In this document: positions 55,292 through 63,696 of the stretch, piece by piece
Layout: every line of letters starts with the position of its first letter
Position numbering within the stretch: the first letter of the stretch is position 1
Assembly (NCBI RefSeq): GCF_000763295.1
Contig: NZ_JRJE01000003.1
Location: forward strand, 62,001-126,000
Source: Thalassospira australica
GTDB lineage: Bacteria; Pseudomonadota; Alphaproteobacteria; Rhodospirillales; Thalassospiraceae
Direction: 5' to 3'
Length of the DNA stretch: 64,000 nucleotides
The notes under the pieces: generated by a model
What the model was told of the DNA's origin: nothing
Databases searched by the model: none
The model's input: the letters and a program-made list of their open reading frames with translations, nothing else
Position numbers and translations under genes: made by a program

Positions 55292-55340
55292 AACGGAACA
55301 ACGTTCCTGTTGTCAATTCATATACGGAACAATGTTCCGT
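55292..55340. promoter_or_regulatory. Tandem palindromic operators between hydrolase and TetR genes
   Basis: GGAACAACGTTCC (55295-55307) and GGAACAATGTTCC (55326-55338), starts 31 bases apart, each with symmetric flanks. Typical TetR operators, positioned to control both divergent genes. Confidence 0.75.
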
Positions 55341-55415
55341 TTAACAAGTGCGATTTTCAACACTTGGATTCCGTCCGCGCCCAAGAGTTCTGACTTACTG
55401 TGGAAAAACAAAGAG

Positions 55416-56015
55416 ATGCAGGAAGATCTTACCGGCACAAAAAAACGCATCCGTGCAGACGCCGCACGCAATGAAGACGCCGTGCTTGAGGCCGCCAAAA
55501 CCGTTTTTGCCAAATCGGGTGTTGATGCGCCGGTGCGTGAAATTGCCAAAGCCGCCGGAGTTGGTGTCGGCACGCTGTATCGCCGTTTTCCCAAACGAAG
55601 CGACCTTGTCGTCGCCGTATTCAAACGCGAAGTCGATGGCTGCGCTACTGATGCCAAAACGCTTGCACGTGATTACCCGCCGGGCGAGGCCCTGTCGCTT
55701 TGGCTCCGCCGCTATTGCCAGTTTATTGTCACGAAAAAAGGATTGGCATCAGCCCTTCATTCGGGCGATCCGGCCTTTGATGCCCTGCCCGATTACTTCC
55801 GCAGCAACTTTGAACCCGCGCTTGAAAACCTGCTGGCTGCTGCCGCCAAGGCGGGCGAAGCTCGTTCGGATATCGATGCCTATGATCTGCTGCGCGCGAT
55901 CGGCAATCTGGCCAGCGCCGGCAGAAAATCAGCCGACACAGAAGGCATGGAACATACCTATCGCATGGTTGATCTGATGATTGACGGGTTGCGTTTTGGC
56001 AAGCGCGCGGATTAA
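55416..56015 (+). CDS. TetR-family regulator
   Basis: 199 residues with a TetR helix-turn-helix (DAVLEAAKTVFAKSGVDAPVREIAKAAGVGVGTLYRRFPKRSDLVVAVF) and a ligand domain. Start chosen at ATG 55416, which gives the usual basic N-terminal arm; the longer frame from 55248 crosses the operators. It should bind the two palindromes at 55292-55340 and control the divergent hydrolase gene. Confidence 0.9.
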   Translation: MQEDLTGTKKRIRADAARNEDAVLEAAKTVFAKSGVDAPVREIAKAAGVGVGTLYRRFPKRSDLVVAVFKREVDGCATDAKTLARDYPPGEALSLWLRRYCQFIVTKKGLASALHSGDPAFDALPDYFRSNFEPALENLLAAAAKAGEARSDIDAYDLLRAIGNLASAGRKSADTEGMEHTYRMVDLMIDGLRFGKRAD

Positions 56016-56018
56016 CGC

Positions 56019-56080
56019 TCAGACATAATCCGGCGCAAACTACCCCAGATCAAGCGTCGTGCGGGTGCCGATATCTGCAT
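56019..56080 (-). pseudogene. Decayed copy of the patatin gene's last codons
   Basis: The reverse strand reads about 20 residues matching the patatin C-terminus: DIGTRTTLDLG-stop-FAPDYV-stop against DIGERPSLDLELFAPDYV of the intact gene ending at 56822. The internal TAG and lost upstream sequence show decay. It marks an old duplication of, or insertion into, the end of a patatin gene. Confidence 0.55.
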
Positions 56081-56309
56081 GTGGTTTCCGGCATCGCCAG
56101 GTGCCTCACAAGATTGATTCGCACCAGCACAGCGCAATCGATCAAAGATTCTCTCATCAATGGCCAAGGTTCAGATTATCGAATTACCCGCCTCCCGATT
56201 AATCCGTCACGGCAGTATAGCGAGGTGACGACCTTTGCACTGGCGAACAAACACCATTAATTGTATTTTTTGTTTTTTCGCAACTTTAAACAACAAAGGA
56301 AAAACGACG

Positions 56310-56774
56310 ATGTCCCAAATACAATACTGGGCGGGCAGTCACGGTGCAGTGTCATCCGAGAGCAAAACTTGCTACGACAAAAATCTCGAACTGACGCTCA
56401 ACTACCCAAATTACATAGCCAACCTGAACGACGTATTCACTTACTTCACATCCACGCTTTCGATCAAAAATATCAATCCTGATGGCTGCAGCTTGGCGAA
56501 TATCAACATTGAAATGACATTGACCAACAACTCCACACAATGGGAGGCATATCTCTCGGACACACATCAGCGCATCCCGATAAAGACTTTTGAACGGCAC
56601 AGCCTCTCACCCGGCGCAACCTTCTCGTTCTTTGAGTTTCACTGGGCGATGCGATCTAAAAACGGTGCACCGATGGAAGCTCCTGACACGTACCAGTTCA
56701 ATTTTGCGCCAAGTTATAAATTGGTTGGGCCCAAAGCGGTTGTTCAATTCTCCGGTACGGCAAATTGCACATAA
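56310..56774 (+). CDS. Orphan protein in AT-rich segment, unknown function
   Basis: 154 residues, soluble, no signal peptide, no recognised domain. Beta-rich composition with repeated polar segments (LTLNYPNYIANLNDVFTYF, IEMTLTNNSTQWEAYLSD), aromatic-rich, single Cys at the C-terminus. Sample lines are about 40 percent GC, lower than the flanks (about 55), so it is probably acquired. ATG 56310 has AAAGGA about ten bases upstream. It sits between the decayed and the intact patatin end. Confidence 0.65.
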   Translation: MSQIQYWAGSHGAVSSESKTCYDKNLELTLNYPNYIANLNDVFTYFTSTLSIKNINPDGCSLANINIEMTLTNNSTQWEAYLSDTHQRIPIKTFERHSLSPGATFSFFEFHWAMRSKNGAPMEAPDTYQFNFAPSYKLVGPKAVVQFSGTANCT

Positions 56775-56821
56775 TCAACACCTGATCTTACACAACAGGC
56801 CACGCACCGTAGGCCGGTCTC

Positions 56822-57865
56822 TCAGACATAGTCCGGCGCAAACAGCTCAAGATCAAGCGACGGTCGTTCACCGATATCACCACGATGGGCCTCCAGAAAC
56901 GCCGTTGCAGCCTCGCGCCCCTTGTCACGCAGCATGGTCATGAAGTCCCATTCCGCATTCATTTTCGAGGTATGATCAAGCTCCAACATCACGTCACTGG
57001 CAATCAGATGCATGCGCATGGTGCCCCATTTGCTGGCTTCGCACATATGGGTTGGCATGTCCTTGCGGATCACCGACATCATGCGCAACTCCTTGACCAG
57101 GCTGCTGTTAAACGAAATCTCGTTCAGGCGACTTGAAATCTCGTGCGAGGTTTTCGGGATCCCCGGCCGTTTGACCGGATTGATCTGCACAAGAACCGTG
57201 TCATTGGCTGAACATTCCCGCACCAGCGGCCCAAGGCTCGGATTACCGGAATACCCCCCATCCCAATAAGGCACGCCATCAATCTCGACGGTCTTATAGA
57301 TATTGGGCAAACAGGCCGAGGCGAGCAACACATCCAGACTGATATCAGGATTGCGAAACACCCGGGCTTGTCCGGTTTCAACATTGGTCGCGGTAATGAA
57401 AAGCTTGGTCGGACTTTTGTTGAGCAGATCAAAATCAACCACATCATCCAAAAGCCCCGCCAGCGGATTATCCCCCACCGGGTTCAGATCATAGGGCGAG
57501 AACATTTTCGCACTCATATCCAGCCACTGATACATCGGCGAATTGCCAAGCGACCAGTTGCCAAACAAAACATCAATCGGGGAACGTTGCAGCGGACTGA
57601 ACCGCGCGGCTTCTGAAACTGCCGACCAGAACGCCTCAAGATCCTCGCGCGCGCCATCATATTTGCCCTTGCAAAAGCCCGATGTCACCACGGCGGCGTT
57701 CATCGCCCCGGCCGACGTGCCCGAAATCGCCTCAAGCTCGATTTCCTCATCCTCAAGCAACCGATCAAGAACGCCCCAGGTAAACGCCCCGTGCGATCCC
57801 CCGCCCTGAAGGGCGAGACTGATCTTCTTGCGGGGTTTGTCAGAACTTTTCGCGTGCGCGCTCAT
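56822..57865 (-). CDS. Patatin-like phospholipase
   Basis: 347 residues of the patatin/ExoU-like lipase family with catalytic dyad: glycine-rich oxyanion loop LALQGGGSHGAFTWG, nucleophile Ser in GTSAG (about residue 50), and the Asp in DGGYSGN. The N-terminus is basic. It hydrolyses phospholipids, inside the cell or at the membrane. Its C-terminal DLELFAPDYV is duplicated in decayed form at 56019-56080. Start at 57865. Confidence 0.92.
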   Translation of the reverse strand: MSAHAKSSDKPRKKISLALQGGGSHGAFTWGVLDRLLEDEEIELEAISGTSAGAMNAAVVTSGFCKGKYDGAREDLEAFWSAVSEAARFSPLQRSPIDVLFGNWSLGNSPMYQWLDMSAKMFSPYDLNPVGDNPLAGLLDDVVDFDLLNKSPTKLFITATNVETGQARVFRNPDISLDVLLASACLPNIYKTVEIDGVPYWDGGYSGNPSLGPLVRECSANDTVLVQINPVKRPGIPKTSHEISSRLNEISFNSSLVKELRMMSVIRKDMPTHMCEASKWGTMRMHLIASDVMLELDHTSKMNAEWDFMTMLRDKGREAATAFLEAHRGDIGERPSLDLELFAPDYV

Positions 57866-57901
57866 GCCATCTCCTGCGACAGGGTCATCATGTCAGGCTT
57901 C

Positions 57902-57946
57902 TAGGGTTTGAACCCATTTCAAGCATTCAATTGGGTTCAGACCCTC
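57902..57946. repeat. 45-base palindromic element (family member 4)
   Basis: Arms AGGGTTTGAACCCA/TGGGTTCAGACCCT (13 of 14 matches) with a 15-base loop, TA at the left end and TC at the right. Upstream of the patatin gene. Same arm pattern as the other three elements. Confidence 0.65.
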
Positions 57947-58015
57947 CCATGATATGTCGCAAACAGACCGCGCTGCCAGTAATGAAATCGCAAATCGGGA
58001 AATCAGCCCCCTTCT

Positions 58016-58939
58016 TCAGCTCGAACCTTCTTGCGTCTTTTTCGGCTTGTCGGCCGCCTTGCCCCCGGTGCCCTTGAGGTTGGCAACCTTGCCCAGCAGA
58101 TCAAACCAGAACGGCGCACCAAGACTGATCGCGGCTATCGTGATCAGCCAGCCGATGATGGATTTAAACCACTCCGTCCCCGTGAAAAACGCCGCAACAT
58201 TTGCCGAAAAACTCGGCTGTTTCCAGCCAATCGGAAACGATTTCAGCGCGTCAAGATTGGCACTTTCAAGTTCCGTCACGTTTTCCTTGCCCGCAGCGAC
58301 CGTCGCCTGCGCCGCAATCTCGGTCCGCAGCGCATCATTTGTCCAGAGTTCCTCGGCAACATGGATGGTGCTTGCGTTGGTCGCCACGACCACAACCCCT
58401 GCAATGCAAAGAATGATCAGCTTGACCTTGCGCTTGTACCAACCCGAAATACGGGTCATCCCTTCATCAAACCAGCTCGCCAGTTTCTCCTGCAATTCGA
58501 TAGCCGCCTTCTCACCATCAGTTACCAACGCAGTCAAAACGGCAGCAAGGTCGTCATCGTCCTTCTTCTCGTCAACATTGCCCCCCGCCCCTTGCGGCAG
58601 CTTGGCAATCAGATCGCGCACTTCATCGGCTTTCAGGGAAACAAAGGACTTGCCGTCTTCGTTCTTGGCCAACACCTCAAGCAACACGGTGCTCAATGTC
58701 TCGGGCGCGATATAGGACGGAAGCTTGCCTTTCCGCGACAGGTTCTTGATCAAGGGGTGGGCATATACCGCCTTGGCGTATTTATCGCCGACCAGCCGCG
58801 TGATGCCTTCTTCAAGATTGGTGGAGCGCAAACCGCAAAAACTGGCAATCCACTCCTGCACGGCCGATGCGACCAGACTGAGCGTCACATAAAAAAAGAT
58901 CAGCCCCAACGCGACATCAATCACCGGATGTTCAAACAT
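58016..58939 (-). CDS. Conserved membrane protein of unknown function
   Basis: 307 residues, N-terminal membrane segment (about 8-27), a long soluble domain with Lys/Asp-rich loop (about 110-130), a middle segment (about 172-190) and a C-terminal segment (about 260-283). The start FEHPVIDVALGLIFFYVTLSLVASAVQEW recalls a widespread uncharacterised bacterial family. It has no catalytic motif that I recognise. The Lys-rich tail is cytoplasmic. It has no obvious operon partner. Confidence 0.8.
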   Translation of the reverse strand: MFEHPVIDVALGLIFFYVTLSLVASAVQEWIASFCGLRSTNLEEGITRLVGDKYAKAVYAHPLIKNLSRKGKLPSYIAPETLSTVLLEVLAKNEDGKSFVSLKADEVRDLIAKLPQGAGGNVDEKKDDDDLAAVLTALVTDGEKAAIELQEKLASWFDEGMTRISGWYKRKVKLIILCIAGVVVVATNASTIHVAEELWTNDALRTEIAAQATVAAGKENVTELESANLDALKSFPIGWKQPSFSANVAAFFTGTEWFKSIIGWLITIAAISLGAPFWFDLLGKVANLKGTGGKAADKPKKTQEGSS

Positions 58940-59071
58940 CTCAAGTCCCCCCGAAACCTTCCCAAAGGCAGGGGAATGTTATATCAGAATTACATCATTG
59001 ATTGAATACATATAGACACAAAACAATCATCGGTGATCGATGCGACTATTCCCTACAAAGACAGGAACGGC

Positions 59072-60205
59072 TCAATACCACGTCAAACTGGCCGGAAGAT
59101 CCTGTTTGGGGGCAAGGGCAATCACCTGATCCAGGAACAGGCGTGCAATCGGCGACAGGCTTTTGCTTTTGCGCGTAATCACGCCGATATGGCGATGGCG
59201 TTCCGGGGTGGTCAGCGGCACAAACACCAGCTTTTCCGGGGCGGCCATATCCGACACCTTTGCGGCCAGTTCCGGCAAAACCGTAATCCCCACCCCTTCG
59301 GCCACCATGGCCGCCAGCGTGATGGTGTTCGATGTTTCGACAATCGGACGCGGCAGGATCGGGCCGGTCGCGCCCAAGGCGATATCGCCGTCTTCGTCTG
59401 ATGCGTTACTGCCGTTCGGATCAAGCGACCGCAGCACTTTTTCCTCGGCCCGCATCGCCTTTTGCGCCCGTGCCAAAACCGTTTTCGCCGCCGGAATGCC
59501 TGCCGCCACCGCGTCACGCAAAGCAGGACTGAGAACCGGCATGGTATCTGATGACAGATCGCTGGTCACACCGGGTTGCGCCATCAGTGCGCCGGTGCCG
59601 GATTCCGGCCCCAGCCCGACAAGCCTCTCGCCGGTCAAATCCGACCAGCGCAAAACCGATTTCCGGGCAAATGCGTGATCGGCCCGGCACAGCACGCCAA
59701 ACCGGTCGGAAAACAGCGGGCGAAAGGCAATATCTGGCAACGCCTGCCATTCCCCGGCAATCCCGAAATCGGCGGCATTACTCGCCACCGCCTCATGCAC
59801 TTCACCAGCATTACGTTCATCAAGACGAATGCGCGCATCGGGATGGGCGGCAACAAATTCGGAAATCACTGTCGGCAAAATACGGGTCAAAACAGATGGC
59901 GCTGCGGCAATCGTAATCTTGCCCCCAACACCCTTTGACAGCGCATCGAGATCGCCAAGCGCCTCTTCAAAATCGGCCAGCAACCGACGCGCAATCGGCA
60001 AAAAACGCGCGCCGGTCTGGGTCAGCGCCACCTGCCGCGTCGTACGATCAAAAAGCGCCGCCCCCGTCACATCCTCAAACTGGCGAATGGTCGCGGTAAC
60101 CGCAGGCACCCCAAGGCCCAACACCCCGGCCGCAGCCGTAAAATTCCCCTGATCGGCAACTGCGACAAACACACGCATATGACGGATATTCAGCGATGAC
60201 AGCAT
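59072..60205 (-). CDS. Oversized LysR-family regulator
   Basis: 377 residues, about 70 more than normal. Helix-turn-helix at residues 4-65 (FVAVADQGNFTAAAGVLGLGVPAVTATIRQFE) and an effector domain that carries an insertion after the first subdomain (about residues 235-310): a helical, Ala-rich stretch and an acidic SNASDEDGDIALGATGP segment. The rest returns to the family with LPELAAKVSDMA. The insertion could alter ligand binding or oligomerisation. No divergent partner gene is adjacent. Confidence 0.88.
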   Translation of the reverse strand: MLSSLNIRHMRVFVAVADQGNFTAAAGVLGLGVPAVTATIRQFEDVTGAALFDRTTRQVALTQTGARFLPIARRLLADFEEALGDLDALSKGVGGKITIAAAPSVLTRILPTVISEFVAAHPDARIRLDERNAGEVHEAVASNAADFGIAGEWQALPDIAFRPLFSDRFGVLCRADHAFARKSVLRWSDLTGERLVGLGPESGTGALMAQPGVTSDLSSDTMPVLSPALRDAVAAGIPAAKTVLARAQKAMRAEEKVLRSLDPNGSNASDEDGDIALGATGPILPRPIVETSNTITLAAMVAEGVGITVLPELAAKVSDMAAPEKLVFVPLTTPERHRHIGVITRKSKSLSPIARLFLDQVIALAPKQDLPASLTWY

Positions 60206-60362
60206 GGTCTTGGTGATCCGTTTCGGTTAATTCCCCTGCCCGATCAAACCATAGCGCCCAAATGGTATTGCGGAAAAGTGTTATTGGCTCGCGCAACCGT
60301 TTCCGTCTCCAGAGGCATCATTCTTAAAAAATAAATCTGTCCGCTTTTGCCGATAAGTAAAA

Positions 60363-60947
60363 TCAGTCCAAAGTATCTTCTCGGACTGTCTTTTTATATT
60401 CTTCAAATTTGTGACTAAAAAATATCTGTGTTGCAATACCACAAACAGTCCGCCAAACAGTTCTTAACAGAATAGAAATCAATACCCCGCCAAGACAGAC
60501 ATATAAGTTTATTTGAACAGGCACCCCATCAAACAATAACCAACTAATTTCCGTATATTCCAAAGAGCCACCGATTAACTTCATAAACAAAAAGTATACT
60601 AGACATGACACCGACAACATTAAAGATATGAAGTATGGATAAATATAATCAAAATATCCTCCTGAATGGCCTCCAGACAACTCGTATAACCGGTAATTTG
60701 AATATACTGAAACTGCCCCAATGACGACAGCAATTACCAATCCCACCGTTACAGATATAATTGGCAAGAAAAGACTTGAGAAATCAGACATTTCCAAAAT
60801 TTTTAAGCCTGACAGAGCGCCAACGAAAACATCTAGCATTATCCAATAGCTTAAAAGTCTGTGATACCCCGGCTTTCCCCCAGACCCTTTTAAAAACCAA
60901 GTCCAGTATCCGACATAGACTTCATTATTGTTCTTGGTCATTTCCAT
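60363..60947 (-). CDS. Multi-span membrane protein of an AT-rich unknown pair
   Basis: 194 residues from ATG 60947 (frame open to a TTG at 60974). About four predicted membrane segments (around residues 33-53, 60-88, 105-125 and 145-165) with a polar N-terminus (VYVGYWTWFLKGSGGKPGYHRLL) and basic C-terminal tail (FFSHKFEEYKKTVRED). No family recognised. The start overlaps the end of the upstream 280-residue gene by 23 bases, so translation is probably coupled. Local GC of about 32-43 percent in sample lines contrasts with about 55 outside, indicating transfer. Confidence 0.7.
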   Translation of the reverse strand: MEMTKNNNEVYVGYWTWFLKGSGGKPGYHRLLSYWIMLDVFVGALSGLKILEMSDFSSLFLPIISVTVGLVIAVVIGAVSVYSNYRLYELSGGHSGGYFDYIYPYFISLMLSVSCLVYFLFMKLIGGSLEYTEISWLLFDGVPVQINLYVCLGGVLISILLRTVWRTVCGIATQIFFSHKFEEYKKTVREDTLD

Positions 60948-61767
60948 CTCGTATTGAGCGGTATTGCTGGTCAATTATCGAGAAAACTTCAGAGAAATTA
61001 TCCTCTACATCACCATGAAATGAGAATGAAACCAACCCACCAGTTAAGTGCTTTCTTGTTTTAGTACCTTCATGAGGCATTACAACGTCGGCAAATGCCT
61101 CGTCACCTGTTGATGCGATTGCCCTAGCCATATCTTCAGCAACATCTTTTTTGATCATACCGCCAGATATATCTGCTCTTGTTTTTGTTCCTCCAGCTTT
61201 ACCCGTAAGCTTTTTTAAGGGAACAATATATTCTGATGGATCTATGACATTCTCACGGCGCACCTCAAAACTAAACCTGGAAATGTATTTTGCATCTTTT
61301 AAATATTGAATAAAATCAATTGGGTCCTTTAGAGCAGAGTACTCTACAGACATCCCCCACTCTTTCAAAAAACTAGAATTTTCGATAAGGTCTGATAGTT
61401 TTTTTGCAGAGAACTCTACTCTGTTGGCAAATCTGCTGTCTCGATTCAAAGCTAGAACTTGTTTTTTACAGTCTACGAAAACGTGGATATAGGGGTTGTC
61501 TTCATGAGCGATGACGATAGGTTTATCGGATTCAAATTCGATCGTGTTCACTTGACGGCTGCGTGCCAGCTTCAGATAAACAGCACTTTCTGAAACAAAA
61601 TGAATGTCGGCAGTAAAGTAGCTTCTTGATCGAGTATCTTTCCTCAGCGTGTTTGATAGCGTTTTCACTAACAGTTCAGACGCATGTGGAGGGTTATCAC
61701 GAAACATATCCATCTGAGTTTGAAACATTTGCAAGCGAAACAAATAGAATTTTAGCTCTCCCGACAC
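60925..61767 (-). CDS. 280-residue unknown soluble protein, AT-rich pair
   Basis: 280 residues, no signal peptide or membrane segment. N-terminal ~100 residues are beta-rich with VKTLSNTLRKDTRSRSYFTADIHF and IHVFVDCKKQVLAL; the C-terminal part has ISGGMIKKDVAEDMARAIAS and GTKTRKHLTGGLVSFSFHGDVEDNFSEVF, paired with a repeated TKTRxxxxGG motif (GTKTRADISGG and GTKTRKHLTGG). The repeated motif and lack of homologues that I know make it interesting. Local GC is low. It is first in a two-gene overlap with a membrane protein. Function unknown; a sensor/regulator for the membrane partner is a speculation. Confidence 0.7.
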   Translation of the reverse strand: MSGELKFYLFRLQMFQTQMDMFRDNPPHASELLVKTLSNTLRKDTRSRSYFTADIHFVSESAVYLKLARSRQVNTIEFESDKPIVIAHEDNPYIHVFVDCKKQVLALNRDSRFANRVEFSAKKLSDLIENSSFLKEWGMSVEYSALKDPIDFIQYLKDAKYISRFSFEVRRENVIDPSEYIVPLKKLTGKAGGTKTRADISGGMIKKDVAEDMARAIASTGDEAFADVVMPHEGTKTRKHLTGGLVSFSFHGDVEDNFSEVFSIIDQQYRSIRDGNDQEQ

Positions 61768-61950
61768 GACAAGCCCTACCCTTTAAATTGCTCAAATAAA
61801 TTACCATACAATCCTGGGTAAACATTAGGTTATATGCAACAAAAAAGCCGCTTTGCTCGCGAAAAAAAGGGACAGCCCCCTATTTGAATAGCGCAGGGGG
61901 GGGCAATATGAAAGGGATGAACCTAGACAAAACCGCCTGAAACACGATAG

Positions 61951-61969
61951 GGTAGTACAAGGTATTACC
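61951..61969. promoter_or_regulatory. Operator of the toxin-antitoxin pair
   Basis: GGTAGTAC-AAG-GTATTACC, arms 7 of 8 complementary, 20 bases before the antitoxin ATG. RHH antitoxins usually bind such palindromes for autoregulation. Confidence 0.6.
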
Positions 61970-61988
61970 TTTTGGTTCGGAGGCTCAC

Positions 61989-62267
61989 ATGGTATCTGCA
62001 ACGTCCATCAAGCTTGATGACGACATGAAAGGTCGCGTTCGGGATCTTGCCGAAGCCCGGCAGCGTACATCTCACTGGATCATGCGCGAAGCGATCGCGC
62101 AATATGTCGAACGCGAGGAGAAGCGTGAGGCGCTAAAGCGTGACACGCTACAGGCGTGGGAAGAGTTCCAGCAAACAGGCCTTCATGCAACGGCTGAAGA
62201 GGTCGACCGCTGGCTGGAGAGCTGGGGAACGGACGATGAATTACCCGCACCCAAATGTCACAAGTAA
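61989..62267 (+). CDS. Ribbon-helix-helix antitoxin (CopG/ParD type)
   Basis: 92 residues with N-terminal ribbon-helix-helix (SATSIKLDDDMKGRVRDLAEARQRTSHWIMREAI) and an acidic-basic C-terminal toxin-binding region. It overlaps the toxin by 13 bases, the usual order antitoxin first. It neutralises the toxin and represses the operon by binding the palindrome upstream. Confidence 0.92.
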   Translation: MVSATSIKLDDDMKGRVRDLAEARQRTSHWIMREAIAQYVEREEKREALKRDTLQAWEEFQQTGLHATAEEVDRWLESWGTDDELPAPKCHK

Positions 62268-62548
62268 GATTTGCACCGGCAGCCATTCGGGATCTGCAAC
62301 GGCTCCGTGACTTTCTGCGCTCACAAAACCCCGATGCCGCGCGCCGTGCCGGAGAAGCCATCCGTCAAGGCGTGAAAGTGCTTGGCGCCCACCCGAACCT
62401 TGGCCGACTGGTCGATGACCTTCCTGAAGCGTTTCGGGAATGGCTTATCGAGTTCGGTGACAGCGGCTATGTCGTGCGATACCGGATTGACGGGGATACG
62501 GTGACCATTCTGGTCATCCGGCATCAGCGCGAAGCAGGATATTCTTGA
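62255..62548 (+). CDS. RelE/ParE-family toxin
   Basis: 97 residues with the RelE/ParE fold: VRFAPAAIRDLQRLRDFLRSQNPDAARRA, HPNLGRLVDD, and VRYRIDGDTVTILVIRHQREAGY near the C-terminus. RelE-type toxins cleave ribosome-bound mRNA; ParE-type block gyrase; the sequence does not separate the two. It is the second gene of the toxin-antitoxin unit, next to the AT-rich unknown pair. Confidence 0.9.
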   Translation: MSQVRFAPAAIRDLQRLRDFLRSQNPDAARRAGEAIRQGVKVLGAHPNLGRLVDDLPEAFREWLIEFGDSGYVVRYRIDGDTVTILVIRHQREAGYS

Positions 62549-62569
62549 AAGTCCGCTTCAGCCTCCACC

Positions 62570-63523
62570 TCATTTCTTATCCAGCGTCGGCGGCACGGTT
62601 TTGATTGCGGTCACCGTCGGGTGCACCTCGATCAAACATTCGCGGAACACGCGCGCCATACGTGACATCACCGATTGCGGGAAGTTCGCCACACACATGC
62701 CGATCTTGAAGCTGAGCAGATCGGGACGCAGCGCCCGCATTTCGCCGCGTTCCACCCATTGCCGGGCAAAGTGGGTCGGCAGGAAGCTGACAAACTTCCC
62801 ACTTCGGATCAGGTACGCCAGACCTTCCATGTCATAGGCCGTCGCACTGGGCGGATGTTTGAACAGCGACTGAAACGCCAGCGCCACTGAATAGCCGCGC
62901 CGGGCGTATTTCTGCTCTGCCAGTTGTTCAATCGGCATTTTTGCGTCGGCATTTTCAAACAGCGGATGATCCTTGCCGCAATACATCGTCTGTTCTTCGT
63001 GAAAAAGCTGCTGCATCTGCACCGCCGCATTCATCGGCTGGTTGGGCATGACGGCAACTTCCATCTGCCGGCTGAGCAACGCATTTTCAATCTGATTGGG
63101 CGAGACGACAACAAAGGTCGGATGCACACCCGGTGCGCGTTCATGAAACAGCGCAATCGCCTGATCAAGCTTGCAATTGGTGTTTTCCACCATCGCATCA
63201 ACCACACCAATGCGAAGCTCGCCGACCATATTGCCGCGGATCGCCCCGACCTCGGCGCGAAATGAGTCAGCTGCGGCAAAAAGTTTTATGACTTCGCTAT
63301 AGATCTTTTGCCCATGTTCGGTCAGCGAAAAGCCCGACCGCCCGCGCCGACAGAGCTTTACCCCCAACCGGGTTTCAAGGGCGGACATCTGGGTGCTGAT
63401 GGTGGATCTGGAAATGCCCAATTCATCCTGGGCGGCGGTAAAACCGTTGCTTTCGACGATGGTTCGGAAAATACGCAACTGGCGGAAATCCACATCACTG
63501 AGCGGCGGAAGTGTCACTGACAT
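62570..63523 (-). CDS. LysR-family regulator beside agmatinase-family gene
   Basis: 317 residues, standard LysR. N-terminal helix-turn-helix (FRQLRIFRTIVESNGFTAAQDELGISRSTISTQMSALE) and effector domain. AAGG lies upstream of the ATG at 63523. The intergenic region to the divergent agmatinase-family gene is 173 bases, so it is probably its regulator. It ends 21 bases beyond the toxin stop, i.e. convergent with the toxin-antitoxin operon. Confidence 0.9.
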   Translation of the reverse strand: MSVTLPPLSDVDFRQLRIFRTIVESNGFTAAQDELGISRSTISTQMSALETRLGVKLCRRGRSGFSLTEHGQKIYSEVIKLFAAADSFRAEVGAIRGNMVGELRIGVVDAMVENTNCKLDQAIALFHERAPGVHPTFVVVSPNQIENALLSRQMEVAVMPNQPMNAAVQMQQLFHEEQTMYCGKDHPLFENADAKMPIEQLAEQKYARRGYSVALAFQSLFKHPPSATAYDMEGLAYLIRSGKFVSFLPTHFARQWVERGEMRALRPDLLSFKIGMCVANFPQSVMSRMARVFRECLIEVHPTVTAIKTVPPTLDKK

Positions 63524-63696
63524 CGGCGGCAGACCTTCGTGAAAGCAATAGGTTGAGAAAATCGGACGTTTAGTTTGAAAGTTTCATATTATTGAACACG
63601 TCTCCCCGTGGCAATGTTTGCGCACGCTTTGAACCATTCTATTGCGCCACCGCGCTACCAGCGCTACCAGCACCATCGCCTTGAGGAACATCGCCA

